Assembly (NCBI GenBank): GCA_030697205.1
Contig: JAUYQP010000017.1
Span: 1 to 48,868, forward strand
DNA: 48,868 nt
Direction of reading: 5' to 3'
DNA from: Mycobacteriales bacterium
Lineage (GTDB): Bacteria > Actinomycetota > Actinomycetes > Mycobacteriales > SCTD01
Shown: positions 37,559-46,523 of the stretch, piece by piece
Layout: each line of letters starts with the position of its first letter
Numbering within the stretch: the first letter of the stretch is position 1
Position numbers and translations under genes: made by a program
The notes under the pieces: model-generated
Database searches by the model: none
What the model was told of the DNA's origin: nothing
Seen by the model: only the letters and a program-made list of their open reading frames with translations

Positions 37559-37616
37559 CTCGGCAGACTACGGTCAGGACTGCGGTCATGTCGGTGCGAG
37601 CAAGGGAGCAGGCAGG

Positions 37617-38480
37617 GTGTCGCAGCTGGTCACCGGTGAGGCCGTCGCACTGGACCTCCGCCCGGCCGGGTTGCCCTCGCGGCTGCTCGCCTCGGGCATC
37701 GACCTGGTCATCCTCGGCGTGCTCTACACCGCCGTCGCCGCGGTCTTCCTGGCGGTCGGGGTCAGCTCCTCCAGCGCGGCCACCGCGGCGCTGACGATCA
37801 CGTCGTTCGTCCTGGTCTTCCTCGGCGTGCCGGTCGCCTGCGAGACGCTGTTCCGCGGCCGCACCCCCGGCAAGGCCGCGCTCGGCCTGCGGGTCGTCCG
37901 CGACGACGGCGGCCCGGTCGCGTTCCGGCAGTCCTTCGTCCGCGGCCTCGTCGGGTTGTTCGTCGAGAAGCCGGGCTTCACCTTCGGCCTGGTCGCGGTC
38001 GTCACGAGCCTGCTCAACGAACGCGGCAAGCGCCTCGGCGACCTGCTCGCCGGCACGATGGTCCTGCAGGAGCGGGTCGCGGTCACCCGCGGACCGGTCG
38101 CGACGATGCCGCCGCAGCTCACGGCCTGGGCCGAGACGCTCGACCTCGCCGGTGTCCCTGAGCCGCTGCTGCTGTCGGTGCGGCAGTTCGTCGCGCGCAG
38201 CAGCCAGCTCACCGACGCGGCCCGCGCGACCCTGGGCAGTCAGCTCGTCGCGACGGTGCTGGCCGTCACCTCTCCCCCGCCGCCCCCGGGCACCCCGGGC
38301 TGGGCGGTGCTGTCGGCTGTCCTCGCCGAGCGCCGCCGCCGCGAGGAGGCGCGCCAGAGCGGCTACACCCCGGCCCCCCGCGAGACCGCCCCCACACCGA
38401 CCCTCACACCGACCCTCACACCGACCGCGCCACCGACTCCGCACCCGCCGTCGGACACCGGCTTCGCGCTGCCCCAGTAG
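37617..38480 (+). CDS. RDD-family membrane protein
   Basis: This 287-residue protein has an RDD domain of three membrane helices in residues 15-150. The RDD arginine and aspartate lie in LPSRLLASGIDLVILGVLY, and RTPGKAALGLRVVRDDGGPV marks the loop. A cytoplasmic part (TAWAETLDLAGVPEPLLLSVRQF) follows. The tail contains repeats of PTLTPTL in a Pro/Thr-rich stretch. GTG 37617 lies after an AGGGAGCAGG stretch. RDD proteins are thought to be transporters or exchangers, and one is recorded as an Na+/H+ antiporter; no activity can be assigned here. It is divergent from the SpoIIM-type gene. Confidence 0.9.
   Translation: MSQLVTGEAVALDLRPAGLPSRLLASGIDLVILGVLYTAVAAVFLAVGVSSSSAATAALTITSFVLVFLGVPVACETLFRGRTPGKAALGLRVVRDDGGPVAFRQSFVRGLVGLFVEKPGFTFGLVAVVTSLLNERGKRLGDLLAGTMVLQERVAVTRGPVATMPPQLTAWAETLDLAGVPEPLLLSVRQFVARSSQLTDAARATLGSQLVATVLAVTSPPPPPGTPGWAVLSAVLAERRRREEARQSGYTPAPRETAPTPTLTPTLTPTAPPTPHPPSDTGFALPQ
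38393..38426 (+). repeat. 12-base tandem repeat in the tail of the RDD gene
   Basis: CACACCGACCCT is repeated 2.8 times (38393-38404, 38405-38416, 38417-38426). Being a multiple of three, it encodes a repeated Thr-Pro-Thr-Leu unit in the disordered C terminus without breaking the frame. This type of repeat can expand and contract by slippage. Confidence 0.75.
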
Positions 38481-38487
38481 CAGCGGC

Positions 38488-39489
38488 TCAGCGGCGGACG
38501 CCCTTCTCCGCGGCCTCCAGGAACTGCCGGTAGACCGTGACGATCGCCGGGTCGAGGCGCAGGTCGTTGTGGTACTTCCCGGCGTACTGCCGGTTGTCGG
38601 CGCCCTCCAGCCGCGGTGACTGCGCGTAGGTGACCCCGGGGTACGCCGGGTCACCCGCACCGGTCCCGTCGTAGATGGTCATCCACTTCGCCGGGCCGTA
38701 GGTCTCGCCGGCCTTGTTGAGCCGGTCGAGCCAGGGCGTGCCGGCCGCGATCTCGTCGCAGGACACGACGTTGCCCTCGCTGCCGGGCGGGCAGAAGCCG
38801 GTGCCGTGGTTGGCGCCCGCGATGCCGACGAAGGCGACGAGGTCCTTGCGGAGCGACGGGTGCACCCGCAGGGTCTCGCGGGCCAGCGTGACCCCGAGGG
38901 AGTGCCCGACGATCGAGAAGCGCTTGGTGCCGGTGTAGGACTGGACCATCCTGATGAAGCGCTCGAGGTCGGCGACGTTGACGTCGTTCTCGGTGATGTA
39001 GGTCGTGGCGTCCTTGCCCTCCTCGGAGTGCTCGGCGTCGCGCTGCGGGTTGGTGCGCTGCAGCGCGGTGCCGTTGCTGCCACCGAGCCCGGCGTAGGAC
39101 AGCGCCCACAGCTCCTGGTCGCTCCAGCCGGCCGCCCGGAAGTCGTCGCGGACGGGGTACCAGTCGGCGTGGTCGACGTTGTTCCCGTGCACGAGGATCA
39201 CGGGTACGTGCTTGAGGGGCGCCCGCCGCTTGACCCCGCCGAAGCCGCCGATCCGCCACTTCCACTCGGAGTCGATGAGCGCCGGGACGTCCTTGGCGAA
39301 CTTCGCCGGCGCGGCCTTCTGCGGTGGGGTGCGCTCCGGTTTGGGCGTCGCGTCGGCCGGCAGCGCCGTCCCGAGCAGGACTACGGCAGCGACAAGTGCG
39401 AGAGCTGCGCGCGCAGCTCCTTCTTGTCGTACTTGCCGACCGAGGTCTTGGCCACCTCGTCTACCACCACGAGCTCGTCCGGCAACCAC
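38488..39489 (-). CDS. Exported alpha/beta hydrolase (lipase-like)
   Basis: This protein has up to 333 residues. The mature part has an oxyanion strand (HVPVILVHGNNVDHADWYPV), FSIVGHSLGVTLARETL with the nucleophile Ser in GHSLG, and a C-terminal histidine in KYHNDLRLD. A hydrophobic signal-like segment (ALALVAAVVLLGTALPADA) precedes a Pro/Lys-rich linker. The start is not clear. The signal segment overlaps the 3' end of the acyl-CoA ligase gene in another frame, and the nearest in-frame conventional start is GTG at 39489, which gives an Arg-rich n-region ([14 protein letters not shown]). An atypical start nearer 39420 is possible. Substrate unknown. The last gene of the minus-strand cluster, convergent with the RDD gene. 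Confidence 0.85.
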   Translation of the reverse strand: MVAGRARGGRRGGQDLGRQVRQEGAARAALALVAAVVLLGTALPADATPKPERTPPQKAAPAKFAKDVPALIDSEWKWRIGGFGGVKRRAPLKHVPVILVHGNNVDHADWYPVRDDFRAAGWSDQELWALSYAGLGGSNGTALQRTNPQRDAEHSEEGKDATTYITENDVNVADLERFIRMVQSYTGTKRFSIVGHSLGVTLARETLRVHPSLRKDLVAFVGIAGANHGTGFCPPGSEGNVVSCDEIAAGTPWLDRLNKAGETYGPAKWMTIYDGTGAGDPAYPGVTYAQSPRLEGADNRQYAGKYHNDLRLDPAIVTVYRQFLEAAEKGVRR

Positions 39490-40979
39490 CACTTGGCCAC
39501 TCTCCCTGTCAGGAACTCCCGCAGCTGGGTGAGCGAGAGCGTCGTGCCGTGGTGGAGCGAGGCGACCACGACGGGCCGCTCGTCCCACCGGGTGCTGGGA
39601 ATCCCGACGACCGCCGCCTCGCGGACGGCCGGGTGGGCCAGCACCTCTCCCTCGAGCTCCACCGACGAGATCCACTCGCCGCCGGACTTCACGAGGTCCT
39701 TGCTCCTGTCGACGATCTTGAAGACGCCGTCGGGCTCCATGAGGGCCATGTCACCGGTGCGCAGCCACCCGTCGCGGAAGCGGTCGGGCGCGCTGCGGTG
39801 GTAGTCGGTCGCGACCCACGGGCCGCGGCACTCGAGCTCGCCGACAGACGCGCCGTCCCACGGCAGCACCGAACCGGTGTCGGGGTCGGTGATGCGGGCC
39901 TCGAGCCCGGCGAAGATCGTGCCGGTCCGCAGCCGCACCTCGAGCAGCTCGGCGTCGGACAGCCCGCGGTGACGGCGCCGCGGTCGCGACACGCAGGCGA
40001 CCGGCGACGTCTCGGTCATGCCCCAGATCTGCAGGATCGTCGTGCCCAGCTCGTCGTACGCCGACATCAGCGCGCGCGGCGTCGCAGACCCGCCGACGCC
40101 GATCGTGCGCAGCGACGACAGGTCGTGGCCCTCGGCGACGGCCAGCATCGCGGTCCAGATCGTCGGGACGCCCGCAGCCCACGTCACCCGCTCGGTCTCG
40201 ATGATGCGCGCGAGGTTGTCGGGTGAGGTGTCGGCGCCGGCGAGCACCAGCTCGGCTCCGGTGAAGGGGGCGGCGTAGGGCAGCCCCCAGCCGCAGGCGT
40301 GGAACAGGGGTACGACGGGGAGCACGCGGTCGCGCTCCGACAGCGCGAGGTGGTCGACCATGCACGCCGCCATCGCATGGAGGTAGGTCGAGCGGTGGGT
40401 GTAGACGACCGCCTTCGGCATGCCGGTCGTGCCGGAGGTGTGGCACATCCCGCAGGCGTCGTCCTCGCGCAGCTCCGGCAGGTCGACCGCCGGCGCGGCC
40501 TGCTCGAGCAGCTCCTCGCCCTCGAGGATCCCGTCGAGGCCGGGCGTGGACCCCTTGCCCAGCCGGACGAACGAGCGCACCGACGGCATCCGCGCGGCGA
40601 CGTCGGCGAGCCTCGGGACGAGGTCGTCGTCGACGAGCAGGACGACGTCGTCGGCGTCGGCGACGACGAACTCGAGCTGGTCGTCGTGGAGCCGGATGTT
40701 GACCATGTGGAGCACGGCGCCGACCAGCGGCACGGCGTAGTAGAGCTCGACGTGGCGGCTGGAGTTGTTGGCGAAGGTACCGACGCGGTCGCCCGGTCCG
40801 ACGCCGAGGTCGCGCAGGACCGTCACCCAGCGCAGGACCCGCTCGGACAGCTCGCCGTAGGTCGTGCGGACGCTGCCGGTCGGCAGCGCATCGACGACCT
40901 CGCCGTCGGCGTAGACCGTGCGCATCCGGTCGAAGATCGTCGCCACGGTCAGCGGCTGCGCCCCCATCAGGCCCTTCAC
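39381..40979 (-). CDS. Acyl-CoA synthetase (AMP-forming, long-chain/medium-chain type)
   Basis: This 532-residue adenylate-forming enzyme activates a carboxylic acid to its CoA thioester via an acyl-AMP. It carries the AMP motif HTSGTTGMPKAVVYTH, GWGLPYAAPFTGAEL, LQIWGMTETSPVA, GWLRTGDMALMEPDG, and the C-terminal KSGGEWISSVELE with the catalytic Lys in KTSVGKYDKKELR. The type resembles FadD-like ligases (long or medium fatty or aromatic acids); substrate cannot be fixed by sequence inspection alone. GTG 40979 overlaps the regulator gene stop by 4 bases. Together with the ABC importer genes upstream it may form an uptake-and-activation operon. Confidence 0.95.
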   Translation of the reverse strand: MKGLMGAQPLTVATIFDRMRTVYADGEVVDALPTGSVRTTYGELSERVLRWVTVLRDLGVGPGDRVGTFANNSSRHVELYYAVPLVGAVLHMVNIRLHDDQLEFVVADADDVVLLVDDDLVPRLADVAARMPSVRSFVRLGKGSTPGLDGILEGEELLEQAAPAVDLPELREDDACGMCHTSGTTGMPKAVVYTHRSTYLHAMAACMVDHLALSERDRVLPVVPLFHACGWGLPYAAPFTGAELVLAGADTSPDNLARIIETERVTWAAGVPTIWTAMLAVAEGHDLSSLRTIGVGGSATPRALMSAYDELGTTILQIWGMTETSPVACVSRPRRRHRGLSDAELLEVRLRTGTIFAGLEARITDPDTGSVLPWDGASVGELECRGPWVATDYHRSAPDRFRDGWLRTGDMALMEPDGVFKIVDRSKDLVKSGGEWISSVELEGEVLAHPAVREAAVVGIPSTRWDERPVVVASLHHGTTLSLTQLREFLTGRVAKWWLPDELVVVDEVAKTSVGKYDKKELRAQLSHLSLP

Positions 40980-42133
40980 AACGGCAGCTCCTCCTGGGGC
41001 AGGCCGAGGCCGAGCACGAGCAGCGCAGCGTCGACGGGGATGCGGGCGTCGAGCCCGGTGAGGTCGCGGACCCGGCCGAGCCGGTAGGACACGGTGTTGG
41101 CGTGGACGACCTCGCGGCGCGCGGTCTCCGGCACCGAGCCGGTCTCGAGGTAGGCGCGCAGCGTGGTGACGAGGACGCCGCTGGCGTCGCGGGCGAGCAG
41201 CACGTCAGCGACCCGGCGGCGCAGCGCGTCGGCGACCCGGTCGTTGCCGAGCAGCAGCTGCTCGATGAGCAGGTCATCGGGCCCGAAGGAGCCCTCGCGG
41301 TGGCCCTCGGCGACCGCGGTCGACAGCAGCTGCTCGACCGAGCTCACCTCCGCGAGCAGCGCCTCGCCACAGGTCGCGGCCCGGCCCCAGGCGACCAGGG
41401 CGCCCGCGCGCTGGACCGGCCGGTCGAGGCGCTGCGGCACCAGCAGCAGGACGCGGTCACCGCGGTGCCCGCCGAGCGTCCCGGCGGGGGCCTCAGCGAG
41501 GAGCGCGTCGATGCCGGCGGCCGCACCCGCACCGGCGACGATCACCGGGACGTACGACGGGGCGAGCACGGTCGAGAAGCGCAGGCTGACCGCGGCGACC
41601 TCGCTCGGGTCAGCAGCCGTGAGCAGCGCCTCGACGAGCTCGCGACGCCGAGCGTCGAGGTCGCGCAGCCGCTCGTGGCTCGCGGCGAGGTAGGCCCGGG
41701 CCAGCGCGCTCGAGGTGCGGTCGACGGTGTCCATCCAGCGGCTGCCGAGGCTCGCGAGCAGGACCTCCTCGCCGGGCTGCACGGCGGCGCACAGCGCCGT
41801 CCACGCCTCGCGCCCGGCGATGCGGTAGGCGTGCAGCACGGACTCGAGCGGGATGCCGCTCATGAGCCGGTCGCGACCGGACGCCTCGAAAGCGGCCAGC
41901 TCGCGCGGCCGCAGCGGACGGTCGTGGACGACGGTCTCGAGGAAGACCTCGACCAGCCGTCGTGACACGGGCAGCACGTCGGCGACCATCTGCGCGTCGG
42001 TCATCGCGGCGTACTCGTCGATCTCCGAGCGGTAGGCCGCGCCCATCCGCGCGAGCAGCGGGTCGAGGTCGGCGAGGACCCGCGCGGCCAGGCCGGCCGG
42101 TCCGCTGCTCGGGACCGAGCGCAGCGCGGTCAC
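40976..42133 (-). CDS. PucR/CdaR-family transcriptional regulator
   Basis: This 385-residue regulator has an N-terminal helical part (ADLDPLLARMGAAYRSEIDEYAAM, residues 20-43) with long helices (GIPLESVLHAYRIAGREAWTALCA), a central GGDEF-like degenerate domain, and a C-terminal PucR HTH: LVTTLRAYLETGSVPETARREVVHANTVSYRLGRVRDLTGLD, spanning about residues 330-372. The family activates catabolic genes in response to metabolites. GTG 42133 overlaps the hydrolase gene stop. It lies within the operon with the ligase, so it may sense the substrate or its CoA ester. Confidence 0.9.
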   Translation of the reverse strand: MTALRSVPSSGPAGLAARVLADLDPLLARMGAAYRSEIDEYAAMTDAQMVADVLPVSRRLVEVFLETVVHDRPLRPRELAAFEASGRDRLMSGIPLESVLHAYRIAGREAWTALCAAVQPGEEVLLASLGSRWMDTVDRTSSALARAYLAASHERLRDLDARRRELVEALLTAADPSEVAAVSLRFSTVLAPSYVPVIVAGAGAAAGIDALLAEAPAGTLGGHRGDRVLLLVPQRLDRPVQRAGALVAWGRAATCGEALLAEVSSVEQLLSTAVAEGHREGSFGPDDLLIEQLLLGNDRVADALRRRVADVLLARDASGVLVTTLRAYLETGSVPETARREVVHANTVSYRLGRVRDLTGLDARIPVDAALLVLGLGLPQEELPL

Positions 42134-42933
42134 GGGCGCGCGCCATCGCGGTCGGCGAACCACTCGAGCAGCAGCGCGTTGACCCGCTCGGCCTGGTCGG
42201 TGGTGAGGACGTGGTTGGCGTCGTCGACGACGACGAGCTTCGCGTCGGGGATCGCGTCGGCGAGCGTCTCGCCGTTGGCCGGCGGAAGCAGCCCGTCGAG
42301 CGCACCGTGCACGACCAGCGTCGGCGACGTGACCGTCGGGAGCTCGGCGAGGCGGTTCCACAGCGCGGTGCCGCCCTGCGCGAGGTAGCCCGCGGGTGAG
42401 GCCGCGAGCGGCATCCGCACCGCCCAGTCCTCCTCGATGAGAGACCGGTCGGTGGACGGCGCGTAGTTGACGGGGATCGAGGCCTCGGCGGCCTCGACGG
42501 CGGTCATCGTCGCGCGCTTCTGCAACAGCTCGAGCGCGGCCGGCGGCACGGTCGCGTTGACGATGCCGGGGTGGCTCGCCATGAGCACCAGACTGCGCAC
42601 CCGCTCGCGGTGCGAGAGCGCGAGCTCCTGCGCCATGAGGCCGCCCATCGAGATGCCGACGACGTGGGCGCTCTCCTCGCCCGCCGCGTCGAGGACGGCG
42701 AGCGCGTCGGCCGCCATCGTCTCCACCGTGTAGGGCGCGCCGGGGACGTCACCGGTGTGACCCGCACCGCGGTTGTCCATGACGATCACGCGGTGTCGCT
42801 CAGCCAGAGCCGGGACCTGGCGGAACCACATGGCAGCGGGGTAGGCGAGCCCCATGAGGAGCAGCACCGGGGTCCCTGCGCCGGTGGCCTCCCAGAAGAC
42901 CTCGGCGCCGTCCTCACGCGCTACGACGGGCAC
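42130..42933 (-). CDS. Alpha/beta hydrolase (cytoplasmic)
   Basis: This 267-residue enzyme has no signal sequence. It shows GAGTPVLLLMGLAYP, VIVMDNRGAGHTG, nucleophile elbow GISMGG (S95), the catalytic acid in VVHGALDGLLPP and the histidine in VVVDDANHVLTTDQ. The arrangement is that of esterases, enol-lactone hydrolases (PcaD-like) and C-C hydrolases. Substrate cannot be inferred, but position between the transporter and ligase genes suggests a hydrolytic step on the imported compound. GTG 42933; its first 20 bases overlap the end of the LivF gene. Confidence 0.92.
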   Translation of the reverse strand: MPVVAREDGAEVFWEATGAGTPVLLLMGLAYPAAMWFRQVPALAERHRVIVMDNRGAGHTGDVPGAPYTVETMAADALAVLDAAGEESAHVVGISMGGLMAQELALSHRERVRSLVLMASHPGIVNATVPPAALELLQKRATMTAVEAAEASIPVNYAPSTDRSLIEEDWAVRMPLAASPAGYLAQGGTALWNRLAELPTVTSPTLVVHGALDGLLPPANGETLADAIPDAKLVVVDDANHVLTTDQAERVNALLLEWFADRDGARP

Positions 42934-43732
42934 GGGGTCCTCCGGTGGTCGGCGACTGCCGGCGCTTGCCGAGGGCGGTGCCGGTCGCGGCCGACAGGAC
43001 CCGACCGATGCCGAGGTGGGTCGCGAGCGTGCTGCTGTCGAGCTCGTCGACCGGTGCGGAGTGCACGACGGTGCCGGTCTGCAGCAGGTGGGCGGTGTCG
43101 ACGAGCGACAGGCCGAAGGCGACGTTCTGCTCGACGAGCACCATCGTCACGCCGGTGGCCTTGACGGTCTCGAGGACCTCGCGCAGCTCGAGCTGCGCGA
43201 CCGGCGACAGGCCCGCGCTCGGCTCGTCGACGAGCACGAGCGACGGCTCGTTGATGAGCGCACGGGCGACGGCGAGCGAGGCCTGCTGGCCGCCCGACAT
43301 CGTCCCGGCGGCCTGCGAGCGGCGCTCGCGCAGCACGGGGAAGCGGTCGTAGACGCCGTCGAGCGCCGGGCCGTAGCGCTTCTTGTCCTTGCGGCGCAGG
43401 GTGTAGGCGCCGAGCCGGAGGTTCTCCTCGACGGTCAGCTGGGGGAAGACCTGGCGGCCCTGCGGCACGTGGCCCATCCCCATCGCGACCCGCTTCTCCG
43501 GGCTCAACCTCGTCACGTCGACGCCGTCGAGCAGGACCTGACCCGAGCGGGCCGGGACGACCCCGGCGATGGCCTTCATCGTCACCGACTTGCCGGCGCC
43601 GTTGAGGCCGAAGACCCCGGCGATGGAGCCCTGCGGGACGCTGAAGGAGATGCCGTGCAGGACCGTCGTGGCGCCGAAGCCGGCGGTGATGTCGACGAGC
43701 TCGAGGACGGGCACGGGGGCGGCGACTGTCAT
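42914..43732 (-). CDS. livF: Branched-chain amino acid type ABC transporter ATP-binding protein (LivF)
   Basis: This 272-residue ATPase starts at ATG 43732. It has Walker A GLNGAGKS, LSPEKRVAMGMGHVPQGRQVFPQLTVEENL (typical LivF Q-loop region), the signature MSGGQQASLAVARAL, Walker B LVLVDEPSAGLSP and the switch segment MVLVEQNVAFGLSL. LivF forms one half of the ATPase pair in high-affinity amino-acid (or other carboxylate) uptake systems. It overlaps the LivM-LivG fusion gene by 4 bases upstream. The last 35 residues (SAATGTALGKRRQ onward) are a non-family tail. Confidence 0.95.
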   Translation of the reverse strand: MTVAAPVPVLELVDITAGFGATTVLHGISFSVPQGSIAGVFGLNGAGKSVTMKAIAGVVPARSGQVLLDGVDVTRLSPEKRVAMGMGHVPQGRQVFPQLTVEENLRLGAYTLRRKDKKRYGPALDGVYDRFPVLRERRSQAAGTMSGGQQASLAVARALINEPSLVLVDEPSAGLSPVAQLELREVLETVKATGVTMVLVEQNVAFGLSLVDTAHLLQTGTVVHSAPVDELDSSTLATHLGIGRVLSAATGTALGKRRQSPTTGGPRARRSA

Positions 43733-45612
43733 GCGAGCACCTCTCCACCGAGGTAGGCGGTGACGACCTCGGGACGGGTCACGACCTCGACCGGCTCGCC
43801 GTCGGCGATCACCTGCCCAGCAGCCATGACGTAGAGCTCGTCGGCGACGCCGAGCACGAGCGGGACGTTGTGCTCGATGAGCAGCACGGTGCGGCCGAGC
43901 TGGTCGCGCACGTCGAGCAGGGTCGCGGCGAGGTCCTCGGCCGCGGCCGGGCTCATGCCGGCACTCGGCTCGTCGAGCATCACGAGCTCGGGGCTGGTGA
44001 CCAGCGCGCAGCCGATCTCGACGATGCGCTGCTGGCCATGGGAGAGCCGGCCCACCGCGGTGTCTCGGTAGCGGCCGAAGCCCAGGCCGTCGAGGGTCTC
44101 GTCGGCGCGGGCCCGCAGGTCGCGCTCCCAGTGGCGCACCGGACCGAGGCCGGTGAGCGCCGAGACCACGCCGTAGGGCGCGGCGAGGTGCTGCGCCATG
44201 AGGAGGTTCTCGTAGACCGAGAGGTCCTTGGCGAGGCCGATCAGCTGGAAGGTGCGACCCATGCCGCGGGCCGCCCGGGCGTGGGCCGGCAGCGTGCTGA
44301 CGTCCTCGCCGAGGAAGACGACGCGGCCGCTGTCGGGGGTGAGCGCTCCCGTGACGGCGTTGAACAGCGTCGTCTTGCCGGCGCCGTTGGGCCCCATCAG
44401 CCCGACGATGGTGCCGCGGTCGACGCGGATGCCCGCGCTGTCGACGGCCTGCAGGCCACCGAAGCGCACGCTGACGTCGGACACCTCCAGCACCGCGGTG
44501 CCGGGTCGGATCGTGCGGGGCGCCGGCAGTCCGGTCGGCCGGGTGAGCGCCGGCAGGCTGGGCCGGGTCGGCGGCAGCGGCGGCTCGCCGCCCTTGCGGA
44601 TCGCCCGCTTCTCGCGCGTCTTGGTGACCGCCCCCGCGAAGCCGTGCGGCTCGACGGCGAGGGTGTACATCAGCAACGCGGCGTTGAGCACGAGGTCCCA
44701 GCCGCGGAAGCCGGCCCCGAAGACGCCGATGAGCAGCTCGGGCAGGAAGAAGGCGAAGAACGCCGCGAGAACGACGCCCCACCGGCTGCCGAGCCCGCCG
44801 ATGACGACCATGACCACGAGCAGCAGGCTCTTGGCGTAGGGGAAGTCGTTGGAGGTGACGGTGCCGTAGGCCGTGCCGTAGACGCAGCCGGCGACGCCGG
44901 CCATCGCCCCGGAGATGGTGAACGCGAGCAGCTTGAAGCGCGCCACGTCGATGCCGAACGACGCTGCCACCTGCTCGTCGGCCTTCAGCGCCCGGAAGGC
45001 GCGACCGAGCCGGGAACGCACCAGGTTGACGTCGACCTGCCAGACCGCGACGAGCAGCAGCGCGGCGAGCACCAGGAAGCCGGCGTCACTGGAGATGGGG
45101 TTGCCCCCGACGTAGGGGTTGGGGATGACCTTGCCCGAGGAGCCGCCGCCGATGTCCTCGAGCGGGAAGACCGTCTGCCATCCGACGTAGGCGACGCCGA
45201 CGGTGACGATGGCGAGGTAGAGGCCGCGCAGCCGCAGCGCCGGCAGGCCGACGAGGAACGCGATGACGCCGCCGACCGCCGCCGAGGCCGCGAGGCCGAC
45301 CACCCAGGGCAGCCGCAGCTGCACCGGGCTCGTCACGATGCCGGTGGTGAAGGCCCCCACGCCGACGAAGGCGAACTGCCCGAGGCTGATCTGCCCGGCG
45401 TAGCCCATGAGGACGTTGAGCGAGATGGCCGCGATCGCGAAGGAGCAGGCGGCCGAGGCAAGCAGCGCGTTCTTGTCGGACAGCAGGCCGAGGCCGTCGA
45501 GGCCGAGCGGCAGGACGACGGCGAGCACGGCCGCGATCGCGATGCCGGGGACCTTGACGATCGGCAGCGTGCCGACACGGGCGCGGTCGAGCAGACCGGT
45601 GGCAGTGGTCAT
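43729..45612 (-). CDS. Fused branched-chain amino acid type permease and ATP-binding protein (LivM-LivG)
   Basis: This single 627-residue frame joins two components normally separate. Residues about 1-330 form a LivM permease with about nine helices (SLNVLMGYAGQISLGQFAFVGVGAF, KADEQVAASFGIDVARFKLLAF, MVVIGGLGSRWGVVLAAFFAFF, as spans). A proline-rich linker (EPPLPPTRPSLPALTRPTGLPAP, as span 335-358) follows. The last 260 residues form a LivG ATPase with Walker A GPNGAGKTT, Walker B LVMLDEPSAGMSP, and signature LSHGQQRIVEIG. Such LivM-LivG fusions are known in actinobacteria. The LivF and LivH parts remain separate. It starts at ATG 45612, overlapping LivH by 4 bases. Confidence 0.95.
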   Translation of the reverse strand: MTTATGLLDRARVGTLPIVKVPGIAIAAVLAVVLPLGLDGLGLLSDKNALLASAACSFAIAAISLNVLMGYAGQISLGQFAFVGVGAFTTGIVTSPVQLRLPWVVGLAASAAVGGVIAFLVGLPALRLRGLYLAIVTVGVAYVGWQTVFPLEDIGGGSSGKVIPNPYVGGNPISSDAGFLVLAALLLVAVWQVDVNLVRSRLGRAFRALKADEQVAASFGIDVARFKLLAFTISGAMAGVAGCVYGTAYGTVTSNDFPYAKSLLLVVMVVIGGLGSRWGVVLAAFFAFFLPELLIGVFGAGFRGWDLVLNAALLMYTLAVEPHGFAGAVTKTREKRAIRKGGEPPLPPTRPSLPALTRPTGLPAPRTIRPGTAVLEVSDVSVRFGGLQAVDSAGIRVDRGTIVGLMGPNGAGKTTLFNAVTGALTPDSGRVVFLGEDVSTLPAHARAARGMGRTFQLIGLAKDLSVYENLLMAQHLAAPYGVVSALTGLGPVRHWERDLRARADETLDGLGFGRYRDTAVGRLSHGQQRIVEIGCALVTSPELVMLDEPSAGMSPAAAEDLAATLLDVRDQLGRTVLLIEHNVPLVLGVADELYVMAAGQVIADGEPVEVVTRPEVVTAYLGGEVLA

Positions 45613-46523
45613 GCGCCCACCTCGCGGGCCTGGGGTGCCGGCCGGCCGACGGCGTCGAGCCGCTTGAGCAGATCGGGCAGGAGCTGGCGTCCGAGCAGCG
45701 CGACGAGCAGCAGCCCGAGGACCACGGCGTAGCGCAGCCCCGGGATGCCGTACTCCGAGAGGTAGCGACCGGCGGCGGCCTCCGCGACGCCCAGCACCAC
45801 CCCGCCGACGACGGCGCCCGGCAGGCTGTTGAGCCCACCGATGACCGCGGCAGCGAGACCGACGACGTAGAGCTCGGTGGCGTAGCCGGGGCCGAACTTC
45901 GTCACCGTCGGCGCGACGAGGATCGAGGCGAGGACGGCGAGCCCGGCGCCGGCCCCCCAGATGGTCAGCGAGATCCGCGACAGCGGGACGCCGACCAGCC
46001 GGACCGCGGTCGGGTCCTGCGCGGAGGCGAGGATGCCGAGACCGAAGTCGCTGCGGCGCAGCACGGCCTGCAGGCCGAAGCCGAGAGCGACCGCGAGGGC
46101 GAGCCCGCCGATCTGGGTCCAGGTGACGAAGACGCCGGCCAGCATCACGCCGCCGTCGACCGGATCCTTGAGCAGCTGCGGCTCCTCGCCGAAGACCTGG
46201 ATCTCGACGGCGAGGAGGAACAGCGCGAGCCCGACCGTCGCGACGCTCACGGCCACCTTGTCGGCGTCGCTCATGAAGCGCACGACCAGCAGCTGGAAGA
46301 CGCAGCCGAGGACCACGCCGAAGGTGACCGCCACGACCGCGCCGACCACCCACGGCAGCCCCTGCTGGGTGACGAGCACCGCGGCCAGCAGCGCGCCGGC
46401 CGCGCCGATCTCGCCGCCGGCGAAGGTCAGCACACCGGTGCCGCGGTGCAGCAGCACGACGCCGAGCGCGAACAGCGCGTAGATGCCCCCGGAGATGAGC
46501 CCGAGGACGAGGACCTGGCCCAT
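45609..46523 (-). CDS. livH: Branched-chain amino acid type ABC transporter permease (LivH)
   Basis: This 304-residue permease has about eight membrane helices with the LivH hallmarks: LGLISGGIYALFALGVVLLHRGTGVLTFAGGEIGAAGAL at the N terminus (residues 7-46) and GGLNSLPGAVVGGVVLGVAEA near the C terminus. Partner of the LivM half of the fusion protein. It begins at ATG 46523, whose first base is shared with the stop of the binding-protein gene. The Liv-type permeases form a heterodimer in the membrane. Substrate specificity rests mainly with the binding protein encoded upstream. Confidence 0.95.
   Translation of the reverse strand: MGQVLVLGLISGGIYALFALGVVLLHRGTGVLTFAGGEIGAAGALLAAVLVTQQGLPWVVGAVVAVTFGVVLGCVFQLLVVRFMSDADKVAVSVATVGLALFLLAVEIQVFGEEPQLLKDPVDGGVMLAGVFVTWTQIGGLALAVALGFGLQAVLRRSDFGLGILASAQDPTAVRLVGVPLSRISLTIWGAGAGLAVLASILVAPTVTKFGPGYATELYVVGLAAAVIGGLNSLPGAVVGGVVLGVAEAAAGRYLSEYGIPGLRYAVVLGLLLVALLGRQLLPDLLKRLDAVGRPAPQAREVGA

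Noticed and set aside
43870-45732. Plus-strand frame of 620 residues opposite the LivM-LivG fusion
   Set aside because: It is a shadow frame with biased composition (GRG, EAR, DDG runs) and no fold; the minus-strand frame is unambiguous.
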